Shown in pieces: positions 1 to 10,184 of a DNA stretch of 64,000 bases; within the stretch, counting starts at the first letter, position 1, and the number at the start of each line of letters is the position of its first letter. A program made the position numbers and the translations under genes. Source of the DNA: Euborellia annulipes (taxonomy: Eukaryota; Arthropoda; Insecta; Dermaptera; Anisolabididae); contig JAKCPI010015603.1 in assembly GCA_023213315.1 (NCBI GenBank), positions 62,001 to 126,000 on the forward strand, read 5' to 3'. The notes under the pieces were generated by a model. It searched no databases. It saw only the letters and a list, made by a program, of their open reading frames with translations, and was not told the DNA's origin.

Positions 1-960
1 CAGAAAAATGAATTATAGATTTACATACCTAAACCAACCCGACCCGAATCCCTTAGGTGATTCCCTTATATTAAAATGAAATTGAATTATACGATTTTTT
101 TAAATTTTCAATCATAAAAAAAAAACATTCTTATTGATAATCGATTACATTTCTTGTGAACGTTGATTATAAACTACTTGAATTGGATCTATGGTCCTAA
201 GAAGGCTTCATGCAGCCTCGGAGCTCAACAAGGAGCCATTGTGATGTCCGTATTAATTTCCGAAGTACTCATCCCTCTGATCCCTCGTATCTGCATCCAT
301 ATCCTGATATCCTGATATCCTGATTTGCGATGCGAGCAATCCAGTGGTGCAGATCGGTTCTCTTGGCCACTTCCTTTCATGCCTCTCTTCGTTTTCATAT
401 CTCTCTTGTTTCCAATCTTCCTCCCTCCTATTCTCATATATGTATATAAATGTATATATTTTTTTTTCCTATCAAATAAATTGGTTAGGGGAAAGTTTTT
501 GTTATAAAATATTTATTTCATTTATAAGATAAAAATTGTTTAATATGGATTCACATTAAAATTCAGTTTAGACTTTTTCAAATTTAAAATATTTTATATA
601 AAATAATCAATGTACTTATGTAGAAAAAAAAAAACTTTATAAAATTAAAAAGGATGAAAAGGAATGGCTGTGAGATAAAATTAGAATTTGATTACTTTTC
701 TTTCCCAATATAAAAATTATTTTTAATCTTTCGAATTTAAAAGTTTAAATTAAAAGTAAATAAAAATAAAAATTCAAAATTTTTTTAATAACTCCTTTTT
801 TTTATTTTTTATTAAAAAGAAAAATTTAATTAACTTCTTAATATATTTGCCAATTAACTTTATATTAAATTGCCAATAAGGAGGAAAAATTGTGTAGGAG
901 AACAAATGGCCTCGATTTAATTCAAGTATATCTCTCCAATTTTCTTTCCTTAAAAATGAT
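1..960. other. AT-rich DNA, no gene seen
   Basis: Mostly A/T-rich sequence with poly-A and poly-T runs. The slightly less AT-rich patch around 185-430 gives two short overlapping frames on opposite strands without recognisable domains. I see no gene, RNA or bounded repeat here. Confidence 0.5.
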
Positions 961-971
961 ACACAATTTTT

Positions 972-1643
972 ACTTTCTCTTACCTATGTATATATGTAAT
1001 ATATATAGAGAGAGAAAGTATTGGATTCATGTCAAAAATTCGATGTCGAGATTTTGATGGATCTTCACGTTTTGAGGTCCCCTGAATCCAAAAAAGTGGT
1101 TTTCGCGACATGGTCTGTCTGTGGGTGTGTGGGTGTGCTGTGTGTGTGTTGGTCAATTTTTAAGCATGAAGGAATTGAGCTATGAGGTTAAAATTTTATA
1201 TTTAAGTTAAACACCCCCCGGGACCGAGAAAATAAGCTTTTAATCAAAATCGGCCAAAGAGTACTAGTACTTTACTGATGTACTTTTTCAGTTTTTTTCG
1301 ATTTTCTCAAAATTCGCTCTAACGATTTTGATTAAAATTCAAAAATCAATTATTTTTTAGATGCTCTTTCAAATGTATATTCTCATTTTGCTCTCAAAAT
1401 TGTTTGAAGCACACTTTACTCTTGTGCTTCATAGAAAAGATAGGAGAAATGGTTGCCATGGTAACAAAATATAAATATTTTCCCATACTTATAAATTTTA
1501 CATCTGAATTCATATGTTCCGTACTGTCGGGAACTATATGTCGACACAAAAAATCTGGTGTGACAAGCACAGAACACAACTTTCGATTACCGAAGGTAAG
1601 AGAAAGTTGTGTGCTGTGCGCCAGTCACACCAGATTTTTTTAA
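972..1643 (+). mobile_element. Family A two-hairpin repeat, full-length copy
   Basis: Reference copy of the commonest repeat in the window. The left end is an AT-rich hairpin (972-1019) that opens ACTTTCTCTTACC and closes GAGAGAAAGT, preceded by TTTTT. The right end (about 1550-1643) is a long stem-loop from AAAAATCTGGTGTGAC to GTCACACCAGATTTTTT, and its loop-proximal stem again holds an AAAGTTGTGT and GAAGGTAAGAG core. Between them lie conserved blocks such as TACTAGTACTTTACTGATG and GGTTGCCATGGTAAC. There is no coding frame. Class unknown; paired hairpin ends at T-tracts resemble Helentron or MITE designs, but that is inference. Confidence 0.85.
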
Positions 1644-1849
1644 GAGGAGAGGCGGTAATACTGTAAATTGATTGACCATCGGAGCACATGAGCTTTCAAT
1701 GTTGCTTAATGGCATCGGGCAGACAGACATACAAGAGTCACGGGACTTATAATAATCATTTTAATTTAAAATTTTCTAAGCTTAATATTTGTATGAATCT
1801 TTTTATTATTTTATCATTTTGATGAGGGTATTTTTTTATCTCCAAAACA

Positions 1850-2104
1850 TTAGCCGGATGTAATAATCTCCGTCGCATTTTCCAAATAATTAAGCGCTTT
1901 ATCTGTCAGTTTCACAAAGCCAAATATACATACATTTTCTTTAGTTTTTAAAGGGATTAGGTTTGTAGTGACGTAACTAACTTCCAAAAGCGACTGGGGT
2001 AAATTTTTGGGCACCCCAAGAGCAGCGATGCTCCGTGGTACGAGAAGAGAATTTTGGTGATGTAATAAAATAAAAATTTTAGTAAAGTACAGTCGTCGCC
2101 ACAA
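1850..2104 (-). pseudogene. Open frame of 84 codons, doubtful coding fragment
   Basis: A minus-strand frame whose C-terminal half (ending KLTDKALNYLENATEIITSG) has fairly balanced codons and could be an eroded exon or transposon-protein end. Its 5' end overlaps a repeated sequence (GGCGCCGACTGTACTT-like, also near 3340 and 42680), so the proposed start lies in a repeat. I recognise no domain. It may be chance. Confidence 0.12.
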
Positions 2105-2150
2105 GTGCTCGTGAGTGGAGCCTTGAGCTTAGGCAACCAAAATGCTTTTC
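2085..2150 (-). repeat. Short dispersed repeat ending GCGCCGACTGTACTT
   Basis: Related sequence occurs near 3295-3360 and 42610-42700, both on the plus strand. The shared parts are a GGTTGCCTAAGCTTAAGGCTC-like block, a GAGCACATCAGGCACTT block and GGCGCCGACTGTACTT. Here it is reversed and slightly altered. The class is unknown. Confidence 0.6.
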
Positions 2151-2406
2151 TCTTTCAATTGCATTAACAATAAGATTATTTATTTTAGTTTGGTTGACTA
2201 AGTTCAAGGCTCTAGTACATTACAGAAACAAATATCGCACTAGTAAAATAAATATGTTTTAATGATTTCATGTTTTTACTTCATTTATATTTAATTTTTA
2301 ATGTTATATATTTCTTTATAATGTATCATTATTATATTATTTATGTTAGCATGTAAGAATAATATTAAACACAATAATATTAGGAGAATTAAATCCAAGT
2401 ATGATA

Positions 2407-2575
2407 ACACAAGGTTTTTTGTTTCAATTTTATTTAAATTAACACTTTATACACATTTCGACACAAGTGTCATCATCAGAAGTGAGTTACATACTGATGA
2501 TGACATATATGTCGAAATGTGTATAAAGTGTTAATGTTAAATAAATAAATTATTGAAACAAAAAACCTTGTGTAG
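2407..2575. repeat. Foldback repeat with hammerhead-like core in both arms
   Basis: Arms of about 75 bp, from ACACAAGGTTTTTTGTTTC to its reverse complement at 2555-2574, separated by a short loop near 2481-2493. Each arm holds CTGATGA, then T, a perfect small stem (GACAC/GTGTC in the left arm read on minus, GACAT/ATGTC in the right arm read on plus) and GAAATGTGTATAAA. This matches the hammerhead ribozyme core CUGANGA...GAAA except for one extra T. An inverted dimer of a Penelope-like terminal repeat is the best inference. Confidence 0.75.
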
Positions 2576-2802
2576 GATTTATTTGTTTTTTAATTTATTT
2601 AAAATTTAATATGATATGTATTTTATGAAATTTGAAAAAATAAGAGGTTTGTTAGTGTTAATGTATTTTGGGATTCTGGGTTTTGGTGCCTATTTCATCT
2701 ATAAATGTTTTTAGTGTCATTTTAAGTTCAAATAGCTATTTCAATTTTTAGAGCTATCATAGTTAAATTTAAAGTTTTTTGAATTATCAAGAAAATATTT
2801 CA

Positions 2803-2950
2803 AGGGGGGTAAAGGGGGTAATTCCCTCCCGAGATTTGAAAAAAATATTTTTTCAAAAAAAAATTTATTTTTAATGTAAAATTTTAAAAATTAGTATTAA
2901 AAATTTGATTTGTATTTATATTCTGGAAACAAGTAGAGAATTACGAAATT
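2803..2950 (+). repeat. Truncated copy of the CAAGGGCG hAT MITE
   Basis: The run from GGGGGGTAAAGGGGGTAATTCC through GAGATTTGAAAAAAATA to GATTTGTATTTATATT matches the inner parts of the bounded elements at 50911-51182 and 54106-54375. Neither terminal repeat is visible, so no target duplication can be called. Confidence 0.6.
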
Positions 2951-3294
2951 AGAAAAATAGTGTGTATACAGTACACAAATTAAAAAATAAGACATAATTT
3001 TTTAAATATTTTTATATTATTTCTTAAATAATACTTTAAGGTTTTGAGTGTATTTTTACAATAAATGCTTTTAGTGTATTTTAATAATTTTTAGTGTATT
3101 TATTTAAAGATTTTATCTATAAATCACCCTATTATCATACTTGGATTTAATTAAAGCATAATGTTTCAACTAGAGCCAACTGGTTACCAGTTTAAAATTA
3201 ATTAAACAATAATTATGTTTCAATTTTTCACCCCAAAATAGTGTCTATAGTGGATCTAAAAATGGGGATATATAATTTTGTGTGTGATGCATTT

Positions 3295-3360
3295 CCAGAG
3301 TGGCCTGCAAGTCCATTTGGATTGCTCTAGCACATCAGGCACTTGTGGCGCCGACTGTAC
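3295..3360 (+). repeat. Second copy of the GCGCCGACTGTACTT repeat
   Basis: CTCTAGCACATCAGGCACTT followed by GGCGCCGACTGTACTT, shared with 42650-42700 and, reversed, with 2085-2150. No ends are resolved. Confidence 0.6.
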
Positions 3361-3399
3361 TTAAATGTTTAATCAAAATAAAATCTTCTCTTCCCTTTC

Positions 3400-4300
3400 A
3401 TCGAACACCTCAGGGAGCTGTGCTTTTTTGTTTTAATTTAACATTATTTATTTTCTTGAAACATTTATTATTGTACTTTATGATGATTTAATTTATAAGA
3501 CGGTCCAATACATAAAAAAAAATATTTACTTTCCCAACGTCTTTTATTGTTAAAAGTAACATTAAAGTTTGAATAAATCTATACGGTACTTAGAAATTAT
3601 TCTCTCCTATCAAAACGCTGGGGTCGATATCGTAATTTAGAGACCCTCCTTTGGCTCCTTTGTGGCAGAAAGTCGAGACTTTGAGGGATTAGGCCCTTAT
3701 CAAGAGCTTCTATTTGGGACTTAAGAACCAGAAACATCATCATAAAGAGCCGTCCGTCCCTTTCAATTTAATATCCCAATATCGAATAGGATGCTTGTTA
3801 TAACTAATATAATTACCGAATCTTTTCCATGTGTTTTATCTTCATTTTGAATTGATATTTTTTTTTTATTAACAATATTAATTAAATTATTTATATTAGG
3901 CATAAAAATTTCACCAGCTAACATTTTTTTTTTAATCTTTAAAATGCCTTACTTTTTATTTTTGGCTATGATCATCTTTAAACTACTGAACCATCCTATT
4001 CCATATTTTAAAGTACCGGTATCAAATAAATTGAATAAATGGTGAAAATTTTCTTTTGCTCTTAATAACTTTTTGCCCAGATTTTTTTATAGACCTTTTT
4101 ACAATTTTCTTATATTATAATATCAACACAACAGGCAGGGACTAAATAGAATTTTTTTGGGGGGAGGGTCCTGATTTTTAAATATTCCCCCTCCCCCCAT
4201 ATACAAAAATATTTTAAAAATATATAATATACCTGAACCCCTAGGGGCCGGGGTCCTCTCTAAGACAAGTTTTATTTAAAAAATGGAATATTTATATATA
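3400..4300. other. AT-rich DNA, no gene seen
   Basis: No gene. A G-rich run (4158-4170) and a C-rich run (4186-4200) form a weak local inverted repeat. A (TA)n tract at about 4292-4313 precedes the next family A copy. Confidence 0.45.
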
Positions 4301-4326
4301 TATATATATATATATCTCTCATTTTT

Positions 4327-4855
4327 TACTTTCTCTTACCTATGTATATATGTAATATATATATAAGTAATGAATTCATGTCAAAAATTCGATGTCGAGA
4401 TTTTGAGGTCCACTGAATATTTCAAGAACGAAAATAGATAGGAGGTTGAAATTTTATATTTAAGTTAGGTACCCTTCTGAGACGTGACACGAAACTTTTG
4501 AACAAAATTGGCCGAAGAACTTTTTCAGTTTTTTTCGATTTTCTCAAAATTTACTCCAACGATTTTGATTAAAATTCAAAAATCAATTATCTCTTTAAAA
4601 TGTATATTCTCATTTTGCCCTTGAAATCTTATGAAGACCACTTTACTCTTGTACTTCATAGGAAAGATAGGGGAAATGGTAGCCATAGTAACAAAATATA
4701 TATTTTCCATGTTTATAAATTTTACATCTTGAATTCTAATATATCGGAGGAAACTAAACATATGTAACATAAAAATCCTGGTGGGAAAACACAGAACACA
4801 ACTTTCTCTTACCAAAGTTAAGAGAAAGTTGTGTACTAGTCGCACGAGATTTTTT
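4327..4855 (+). mobile_element. Family A two-hairpin repeat, shortened copy
   Basis: The left hairpin starts ACTTTCTCTTACCTATG after TTTTTT. The right stem-loop ends at about 4855 and is partly decayed (TCCTGGTGGGAAAAC for TCTGGTGTGAC). Internal blocks match 972-1643 with deletions. It lacks the AAGTGGTTTTCGCGACATGG part of the left region. Confidence 0.8.
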
Positions 4856-5049
4856 TATTACTTTTATCTATGCTCTGATTCACTTTTTCTAACAAAAATA
4901 TAGAAATTGGCCATAAAAATATAGATATTGGACATATACCCGTATATATGGGTTTGAAAAATTTAGGGGGGCCGGGCTCCCTCTGCGCCCTCCTTGACAC
5001 CCCTGACATGAAGAAAAGTTCACTTTTAAATATGTAAAAATAAAAAAAG

Positions 5050-5200
5050 CCCTTGATATCAGAGGCAGAGTATTAGCTTCTGGTGCCAAAGGTCGAGAGT
5101 TGGCATCCCGTTCCAGGCGGAAAAATTTATTTCAATTGATTTGGATAGCAATCTATTGGAATAAATAGTGACGTGGTCTGAATAGCCTGGCGCAAATTAT
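5050..5200 (+). repeat. Possible degraded tRNA-derived SINE head
   Basis: GGTCGAGAGTTGGCATCCCG resembles a decayed tRNA T-arm or B box, about 35 bases after an A-box-like GAGGCAGAGTATTAG. Weak, and no poly-A or target duplication was found. Confidence 0.25.
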
Positions 5201-5835
5201 CTTTTTCTGACTTAAAAAATTCTTATGAAAATATAAAATCGTTAACTCTATTTAAAAATAAAAAAGTTATTATTTTAAAAAATTTTTTAATAAGATACAC
5301 TCATTATAAATAATGTTTTAATTTTGTGTTTCTATGGGAAAACATTCTACGTATTATATCTTGATAAGGAATTTTTCTTTTCTCTAACAACCGACGCTCT
5401 TCTCATAACCTTCATGAAAATGGTGAATATTTTATTAAATGGGTCTATAAAAATATATTTTATATATCATTATTTTTAAAGACTGAGTTTATTAATATTT
5501 TTTTTTACTATTCCTGTAATCTTGTTTAATTGGCTTTTCTTCTTTAATTAATAAACAAATAAATTCATTAACGGCCAGATTAGAGGAACAAGTCCTCGGT
5601 GACTAGGTCCAAACAAACAAATACAATAATACAAAACCACAATTAATAAAGATAACAAATTAAATTAAATTGAAAAAAAATACACGTAATAATAATAAAT
5701 AAAAAAACCTACTCTTGGAATTCCTTAAAAAATTACGAAGAAGCAACATACGTTTCCTGGTATAGATAACATTGAATTCATTATTCTTTCGGGCCATGAG
5801 GTCCCATTTTTTTTAAATGTATATCTTATTATTAA

Positions 5836-6459
5836 GGGGGCTCGGGAGCGAAGTGATTACGCATGTTTTTCCCGATAAGATGGCATAGTGTGTCATAAAA
5901 AGTATGCCCAAAAATCAAGTAATTCAAAAATTTGCCAAGAGATGTCAGAATGGTAGCTAATAATAATTAATTGATTTGGTTGATTTTCATTGATCTTTTA
6001 ACAATAAATACTTTATAAATGTTATTATATATTATGCATCTTTTATAAAAGCATAAAAATATATAAATATAGGCTAATACTACATCGTCTGTTAGACTAG
6101 CCTGCCATCTATTGCAAGAATGCTGAACTAATTTGACAGTTGGTTTTTAAATAAATAATCTAAGCTTATTATAAAAATTTCTTAATTAATATGTAATTAA
6201 TAATAACAATAAATTCATTTTTAAATTTAAAAAAAAATTAAAGATCATTGGGACAGATTGTTTTTTTTTTGTATTTGCTTGATAACAAAAAAATTAATTA
6301 CGATAATTTTTTAATAAGTCATTAAAAAAATTATAACTCGATGTCCCAATAATCTCTTATGAATTTAATTCATTTAAAAAAAAAAAAACTGCAATGAAAA
6401 ATTCCTTATAATAGTCTAGTTTTTTTTAAAGTACGTTTAGTCGTTGTTCCTGAACCCCA
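5836..6459 (+). mobile_element. TTAA-flanked piggyBac-like MITE, copy 1
   Basis: A 624 bp element flanked by TTAA (5832-5835 and 6460-6463). The terminal repeats are imperfect: GGGGGCTCGGGAGCGAAG at the left against TGGGGTTCAGGAACAACGAC read inward from the right. A second copy at 21238-21863 lies in the opposite orientation with the same TTAA flanks. TTAA duplication is the hallmark of piggyBac transposition. There is no transposase frame, so it is non-autonomous. Confidence 0.8.
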
Positions 6460-6469
6460 TTAAAAAAAG

Positions 6470-7357
6470 AGATTAATTTTAGAGTTTCGAATTTTTTTGA
6501 AAACTCCAAATCTCTAACCCACTCTGATCAGTGTCAACTTATTAATTATATTATAAAGTAGAAGCAAATGTTAGTTTAGACTTTCCCAGGAACTTCTTCA
6601 TCCTCACAACCGATTCTCCGAGGTCTCCAAGTCTTCCTAATTTGAATATCTCTTAGCTTCTAGATCATAGGAAGGGTAGGGGTTGGGTGGGTGGCAGAAA
6701 ATAATGGTGTTAGCTTTAGATTTTCTTTTCAGAACTCTCTTAGCAAGATTTTGAAATTCTATTAGATTAAGTAAGGATTAGATTTATTCGATATAATTTA
6801 CTAATAAACTACTTGCTATTCAAGAGATCTAAAGAAAAAATATTTTTCTTATTGAAACAAAATTTGGATTTAAGTGAAATTTTTAATTTTATTATAAAAA
6901 TTATTTTTAAAGGAATGTTCAATTTTACATGACATCGCCAAACCCCGAGTGGCCGATGCATAAGAGGGTCACCCATCCCCCATCGGAGCCCCTGGGGCGC
7001 CCAAAAAGCTTTGTCCCATTCGCCTTTGCAGACACAAAATGCAAATATGGAATGTAAAGTCAGCTGTCAGCTCCCCTAAGAGGCAAAACCCTCCAACTTG
7101 ATGACATTTCTCCTTTTTCGTTAAGGAAAAGTAAATAATTTTTATTAAACCCATGACTACGTTTAACTGCTATTGCCATCAAGTTGATAATAAATGTTCG
7201 TTATCTGAACTAAACCTCTGAGTATAGTATTGATTATTTATCAAATTTGAAAATTTATTCTTTATAACAGGAGAATATTATTATTAGGGGAATTTTTAAT
7301 TATAGACCACATTTTTGTTATTAATTTATAAATATTACACCTTAGAAGAATATTAGA

Positions 7358-7360
<3 letters not shown>
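6470..7360. other. No gene seen
   Basis: AT-rich DNA with a less AT-rich stretch at 6920-7110. Its minus-strand 61-codon frame shows no domain and is not supported. Confidence 0.45.

Positions 7361-7361
<1 letters not shown>

Positions 7362-7405
<44 letters not shown>
7362..7405. repeat. (TA)n microsatellite on the left of the large palindrome
   Basis: About 20 TA units. A matching tract at 8401-8441 bounds the palindrome on the right. Confidence 0.9.
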
Positions 7406-7408
<3 letters not shown>

Positions 7409-7948
7409 CTTGAAGGTTTCCGCGACCGGATGTATGCGAAGACAAGTTTTCTCGGGTTAAGTCGCGTGGGGTGCTGAGATTTACTCGACGTTTCGGCTCT
7501 CCTTTTGGAGCCATTTTCAAGAGAGAAGGAAGTTAGGAGGTAATGGTGGAGGGGGGTTGTTTACGGGGTCGCAGTCTTCCTGGTCCCCAGGTCAATTTGG
7601 TGGATGACTCAGAGGCGTGGATTGGTCTCTGAGAACTGGAGGAAGGTTGGGTGTGTGTAATTGTGTTCGGTTTAGGTTGACTACGGGGCCTCAATCTGCC
7701 TACTCCCCAAGTCGGTATGTTGGTGGTGTGTTTGGTGGATGCCTCAGAGGTCTGGGTTTGTCTCTGAGGAATGGACAGTGGTTGGTTCTGTGTAATCGGG
7801 TTTTGTGTTTGGTTTGGGTTGACTTTGGGGCCTCAATCTGCCTACTCCCCAAGTCGGGGTGTTAGCTCTTGGTTCCCGGGGTCTCAACCTGCCTACTCCC
7901 CAGGCCGAGAGTAACTGACAGTTACTCTCGGCCTGGGGAGTAGGCAGG

Positions 7949-8302
7949 TTGAGACCCCGGGAACCAAGAGCTAACACCCCGACTTGGGGAGTAGGCAGAT
8001 TGAGGCCCCAAAGTCAACCCAAACCAAACACAAACCCGATTACACAGAACCAACCACTGTCCATTCCTCAGAGACAAACCCAGACCTCTGAGGCATCCAC
8101 CAAACACACCACCAACATACCGACTTGGGGAGTAGGCAGATTGAGGCCCCGTAGTCAACCTAAACCGAACACAATTACACACACCCAACCTTCCTCCAGT
8201 TCTCAGAGACCAATCCACGCCTCTGAGTCATCCACCAAATTGACCTGGGGACCAGGAAGACTGCGACCCCGTAAACAACCCCCCTCCACCATTACCTCCT
8301 AA
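7949..8302 (+). CDS. Proline-rich repeat ORF in palindrome arm, possible retroelement C-terminus
   Basis: An open frame of 117 codons on the right arm, from an internal ATG; the reading frame may extend upstream. It encodes repeats of W-G-V/P-G-R-L-R-P, for example TWGVGRLRPQSQPKPNT and TWGPGRLRPRKQPPS, separated by Ser/Thr/Gln/Pro-rich linkers. The stop lies just before the hammerhead-like motif at about 8309-8347. The mirrored frame on the minus strand of the left arm is broken by the one-base indel. A C-terminal tail of a Penelope-like ORF is possible because of the adjacent motif, but I recognise no RT or endonuclease domain. It could be repeat-encoded chance. Confidence 0.3.
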   Translation: MRPREPRANTPTWGVGRLRPQSQPKPNTNPITQNQPLSIPQRQTQTSEASTKHTTNIPTWGVGRLRPRSQPKPNTITHTQPSSSSQRPIHASESSTKLTWGPGRLRPRKQPPSTITS

Positions 8303-8308
8303 CTTCCT

Positions 8309-8347
8309 TCTCTCTTGAAAATGGCTCCAAAAGGAGAGCCGAAACGT
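8309..8347 (+). ncRNA. Degenerate hammerhead-like motif, right palindrome arm
   Basis: TTGAAAATGG, then a GGCTCC/GGAGAGCC stem with loop AAAA, then GAAACGTC. The first core block departs from CUGANGA at two positions, so activity is unlikely. The mirror copy lies at about 7489-7527 on the minus strand. Confidence 0.4.
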
Positions 8348-8400
8348 CGAGTAAATCTCAGCACCCCACGCGACTTAACCCGAGAAAACTTGTCTTCGCT

Positions 8401-8441
<41 letters not shown>
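8401..8441. repeat. (TA)n microsatellite on the right of the large palindrome
   Basis: TA-repeat partner of the tract at 7362-7405. Confidence 0.85.
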
Positions 8442-8446
<5 letters not shown>

Positions 8447-8449
8447 TAT

Positions 8450-9595
8450 AGACCTATACTCTTCTATGGGCGTAAAAGGAAAGTATGTGTATGTCTGTCC
8501 AATCACGAAGACAATCTCATTGGTGTGTTGATTTAAACACAGCACGCTTTACCACACGTTTGTGTCACAGACTCCCTCGGACCTTTGTACATGATAAATG
8601 TGAAGCACACTGAAATGGATATCCTCCTGTGGTCGAAGGAATTAATTGCAGAGTTTATTAATGTATATAAATAATATACTTCTTTAACTTCTACTTTTCA
8701 CTTATCCTAGTAACATACCAATATGAAAATAGTTAACTCTACAAATATTTTTACTCAAGGAAAAGATATTAATAGATTCTGTAAACTAAATTTTAATTAA
8801 AGAAAAGTATTAAATTTTAATTATAATTAAAATATCTAATAATTATTAGTTTTATAGATCAGGGATGTCTTTTCAGTTTTTTTTTTTTTTTAAAGTGGAA
8901 GTTTTATTTGATCGCCCGAAATTTTTTCGTTCCTCTATCAGCATGTCGCGTTACAAGCCGTGACGTCAAAGGCCGTGACACTACAAGTCATGACGTCATA
9001 AGTCGTGACGATAAAAATAGGAAAGTTGAAATTTAATATATATGACGAATTATAAAAAAATAATTGTGAGATTTAATTATTCAATTTTTAAATTGATAAA
9101 ATATAATTTTTAAAATGATTCAAATCTTCAATTACTAAATATTGTTCTCAGTATTTAACATGCCTCTATTGATTTCCCATTATCATTCCCATTTTCCAAT
9201 TATTAAGTTAAGATTAAAAACGTGATTTTAATACCCTTAATTGAATAATTTTCTGAAAATTTTCAGTTACGATCCGAAAAACAGTTTCACTTGCATCGTG
9301 GTTTCATAAAACCACACAATGTTATTTTTTTTTTTTACTTGTGAAAAAATTTTTCCTCTTTCAACATATCTAATTTAAATATCATTGACCAGATTTTAAG
9401 ATTAAAAAATATAGAAATATTTTAAGAAATGTTGAAAGAAATATATTTATAATCGAGACGCTTTTATAATTTTTATCATTCTCACTAAACAAGTCAATGA
9501 GCGACTCACACATAAACAGAATACATAATAAATATATTGTGCCCTTTTGACAATTCCGGGACAAATGCAATTTGTGTTTTATCTTATATTGTCGA
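8450..9595. other. No gene seen
   Basis: AT-rich. A small cluster of near-repeats of CGTGACGTCA-like sequence lies at 8955-9010 (GTGACGTCAAAGGCC, CATGACGTCATAAGTC). I see no coding evidence. Confidence 0.45.
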
Positions 9596-9597
9596 AC

Positions 9598-9900
9598 ATT
9601 TTTCAATCTATGATTGTGTTATTATTTGTATGCCTATATTGACAACCCGCAAGCTCTGAGGATGGTCTTGACCAAGGCCGAAACGTCAGCCTAGTGGGTC
9701 AATAAATGAAATAATTTTAGCTGCCATTCTTTTATTTACCTATCAACGATTATCCAGCTATAAAATCCACATTTGTAATATTTTTCAATCTATTAATGTA
9801 TTATATTATGTATTTTCCTATGTAGGAAAGACCGAAACGTCTCGGTAATTGTAGTAAAATCGGAGGCTTTGATTTTTGGCTGCTCCGCCCCCTTCCTTGC
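9598..9900 (+). repeat. Tandem partial duplication carrying GAAACGTC motifs
   Basis: Two head-to-tail units, each starting TTTTTCAATCTAT (9600 and 9782), offset about 182 bp. Each has a GAAACGTC (9680 and 9833). Only the first keeps CTGAGGA upstream. Tandem terminal repeats with hammerhead motifs are known from Penelope-like elements, so a decayed Penelope-like end is inferred. The sequence after the first motif runs into AATAAATGAAATAATTTT and AGCTGCCATTC, resembling the tail at 35467-35560 read on minus. Confidence 0.55.
9656..9687 (+). ncRNA. Hammerhead-ribozyme-like motif
   Basis: CTGAGGA, extra T, stem II GGTCTT/AAGGCC (one G-U pair) with loop GACC, then GAAACGTC. All core positions of CUGANGA and GAAA are kept. 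The T before stem II is not in the textbook hammerhead, and stem III would be only one or two pairs. Confidence 0.5.
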
Positions 9901-9904
9901 GTTA

Positions 9905-10080
9905 ACTATTTTAATTTTTAATAATTTTTATAAATAATGTCTTTATTAAGTTATTAAGATAGCTAAATATATGTGAAGTAAAAACTCATTTTTTTTTAAA
10001 CTCCAAGGTTAAGCGTGTTCTTGTTGACTATATCGATGATTTGCTATCTGTCGGATAAGTTTGCTAGTTGACTAGAACTA
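9905..10080 (+). repeat. Dispersed repeat shared with 36700-36905
   Basis: About 170 bp matches the reverse complement of 36700-36905, including AAGGTTAAGC, TGTTCTTGTT, CTATATCGATGATTTG and GGATAAGTTTGCT. In the other copy the outer edge reads TTAGGGCCGGTTGCTTCAG, like a transposon terminus. Confidence 0.7.
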
Positions 10081-10184
10081 GTTTTTTTTCTTATTGCTTT
10101 TCCTTGCTCGGCTACTCGTGATAGGATTTATGAATGTTTAAATCTACTATAGTTAGTTGTCATTCATTGCAAATATTATAATTG

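Larger units (their letters stand above)
7436..8399. repeat. Large nearly perfect palindrome, arms about 480 bp
   Basis: The centre is base 7918 (GAGAGTAACTG, A, CAGTTACTCTC). The arms mirror each other to GCGAAGACA at 7436 and TGTCTTCGC at 8399, and I noticed only a one-base indel in the part compared. Each arm holds several copies of a CTACTCCCCAAGTCGG-type unit and, near the outer edge, CTTGAAAATGG, a GGCTCC/GGAGAGCC stem and GAAACGTC. The near identity implies a recent inverted duplication or ongoing conversion. The arms are far more GC-rich than the surroundings. Confidence 0.95.

Noticed and set aside
7617..7865. 82-codon frame on the left palindrome arm, plus strand
   Set aside because: It is antisense to the proline-rich repeat frame and is repeated on the minus strand of the other arm purely by symmetry.
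10015..10055. A frame reading VLVDYIDDLLSV that resembles a reverse-transcriptase YxDD box
   Set aside because: A stop follows within three codons, there is no RT sequence around it, and the second copy of this repeat (36700-36905) shows it to be the terminus of a GGGCCGGTTGC-type dispersed element.
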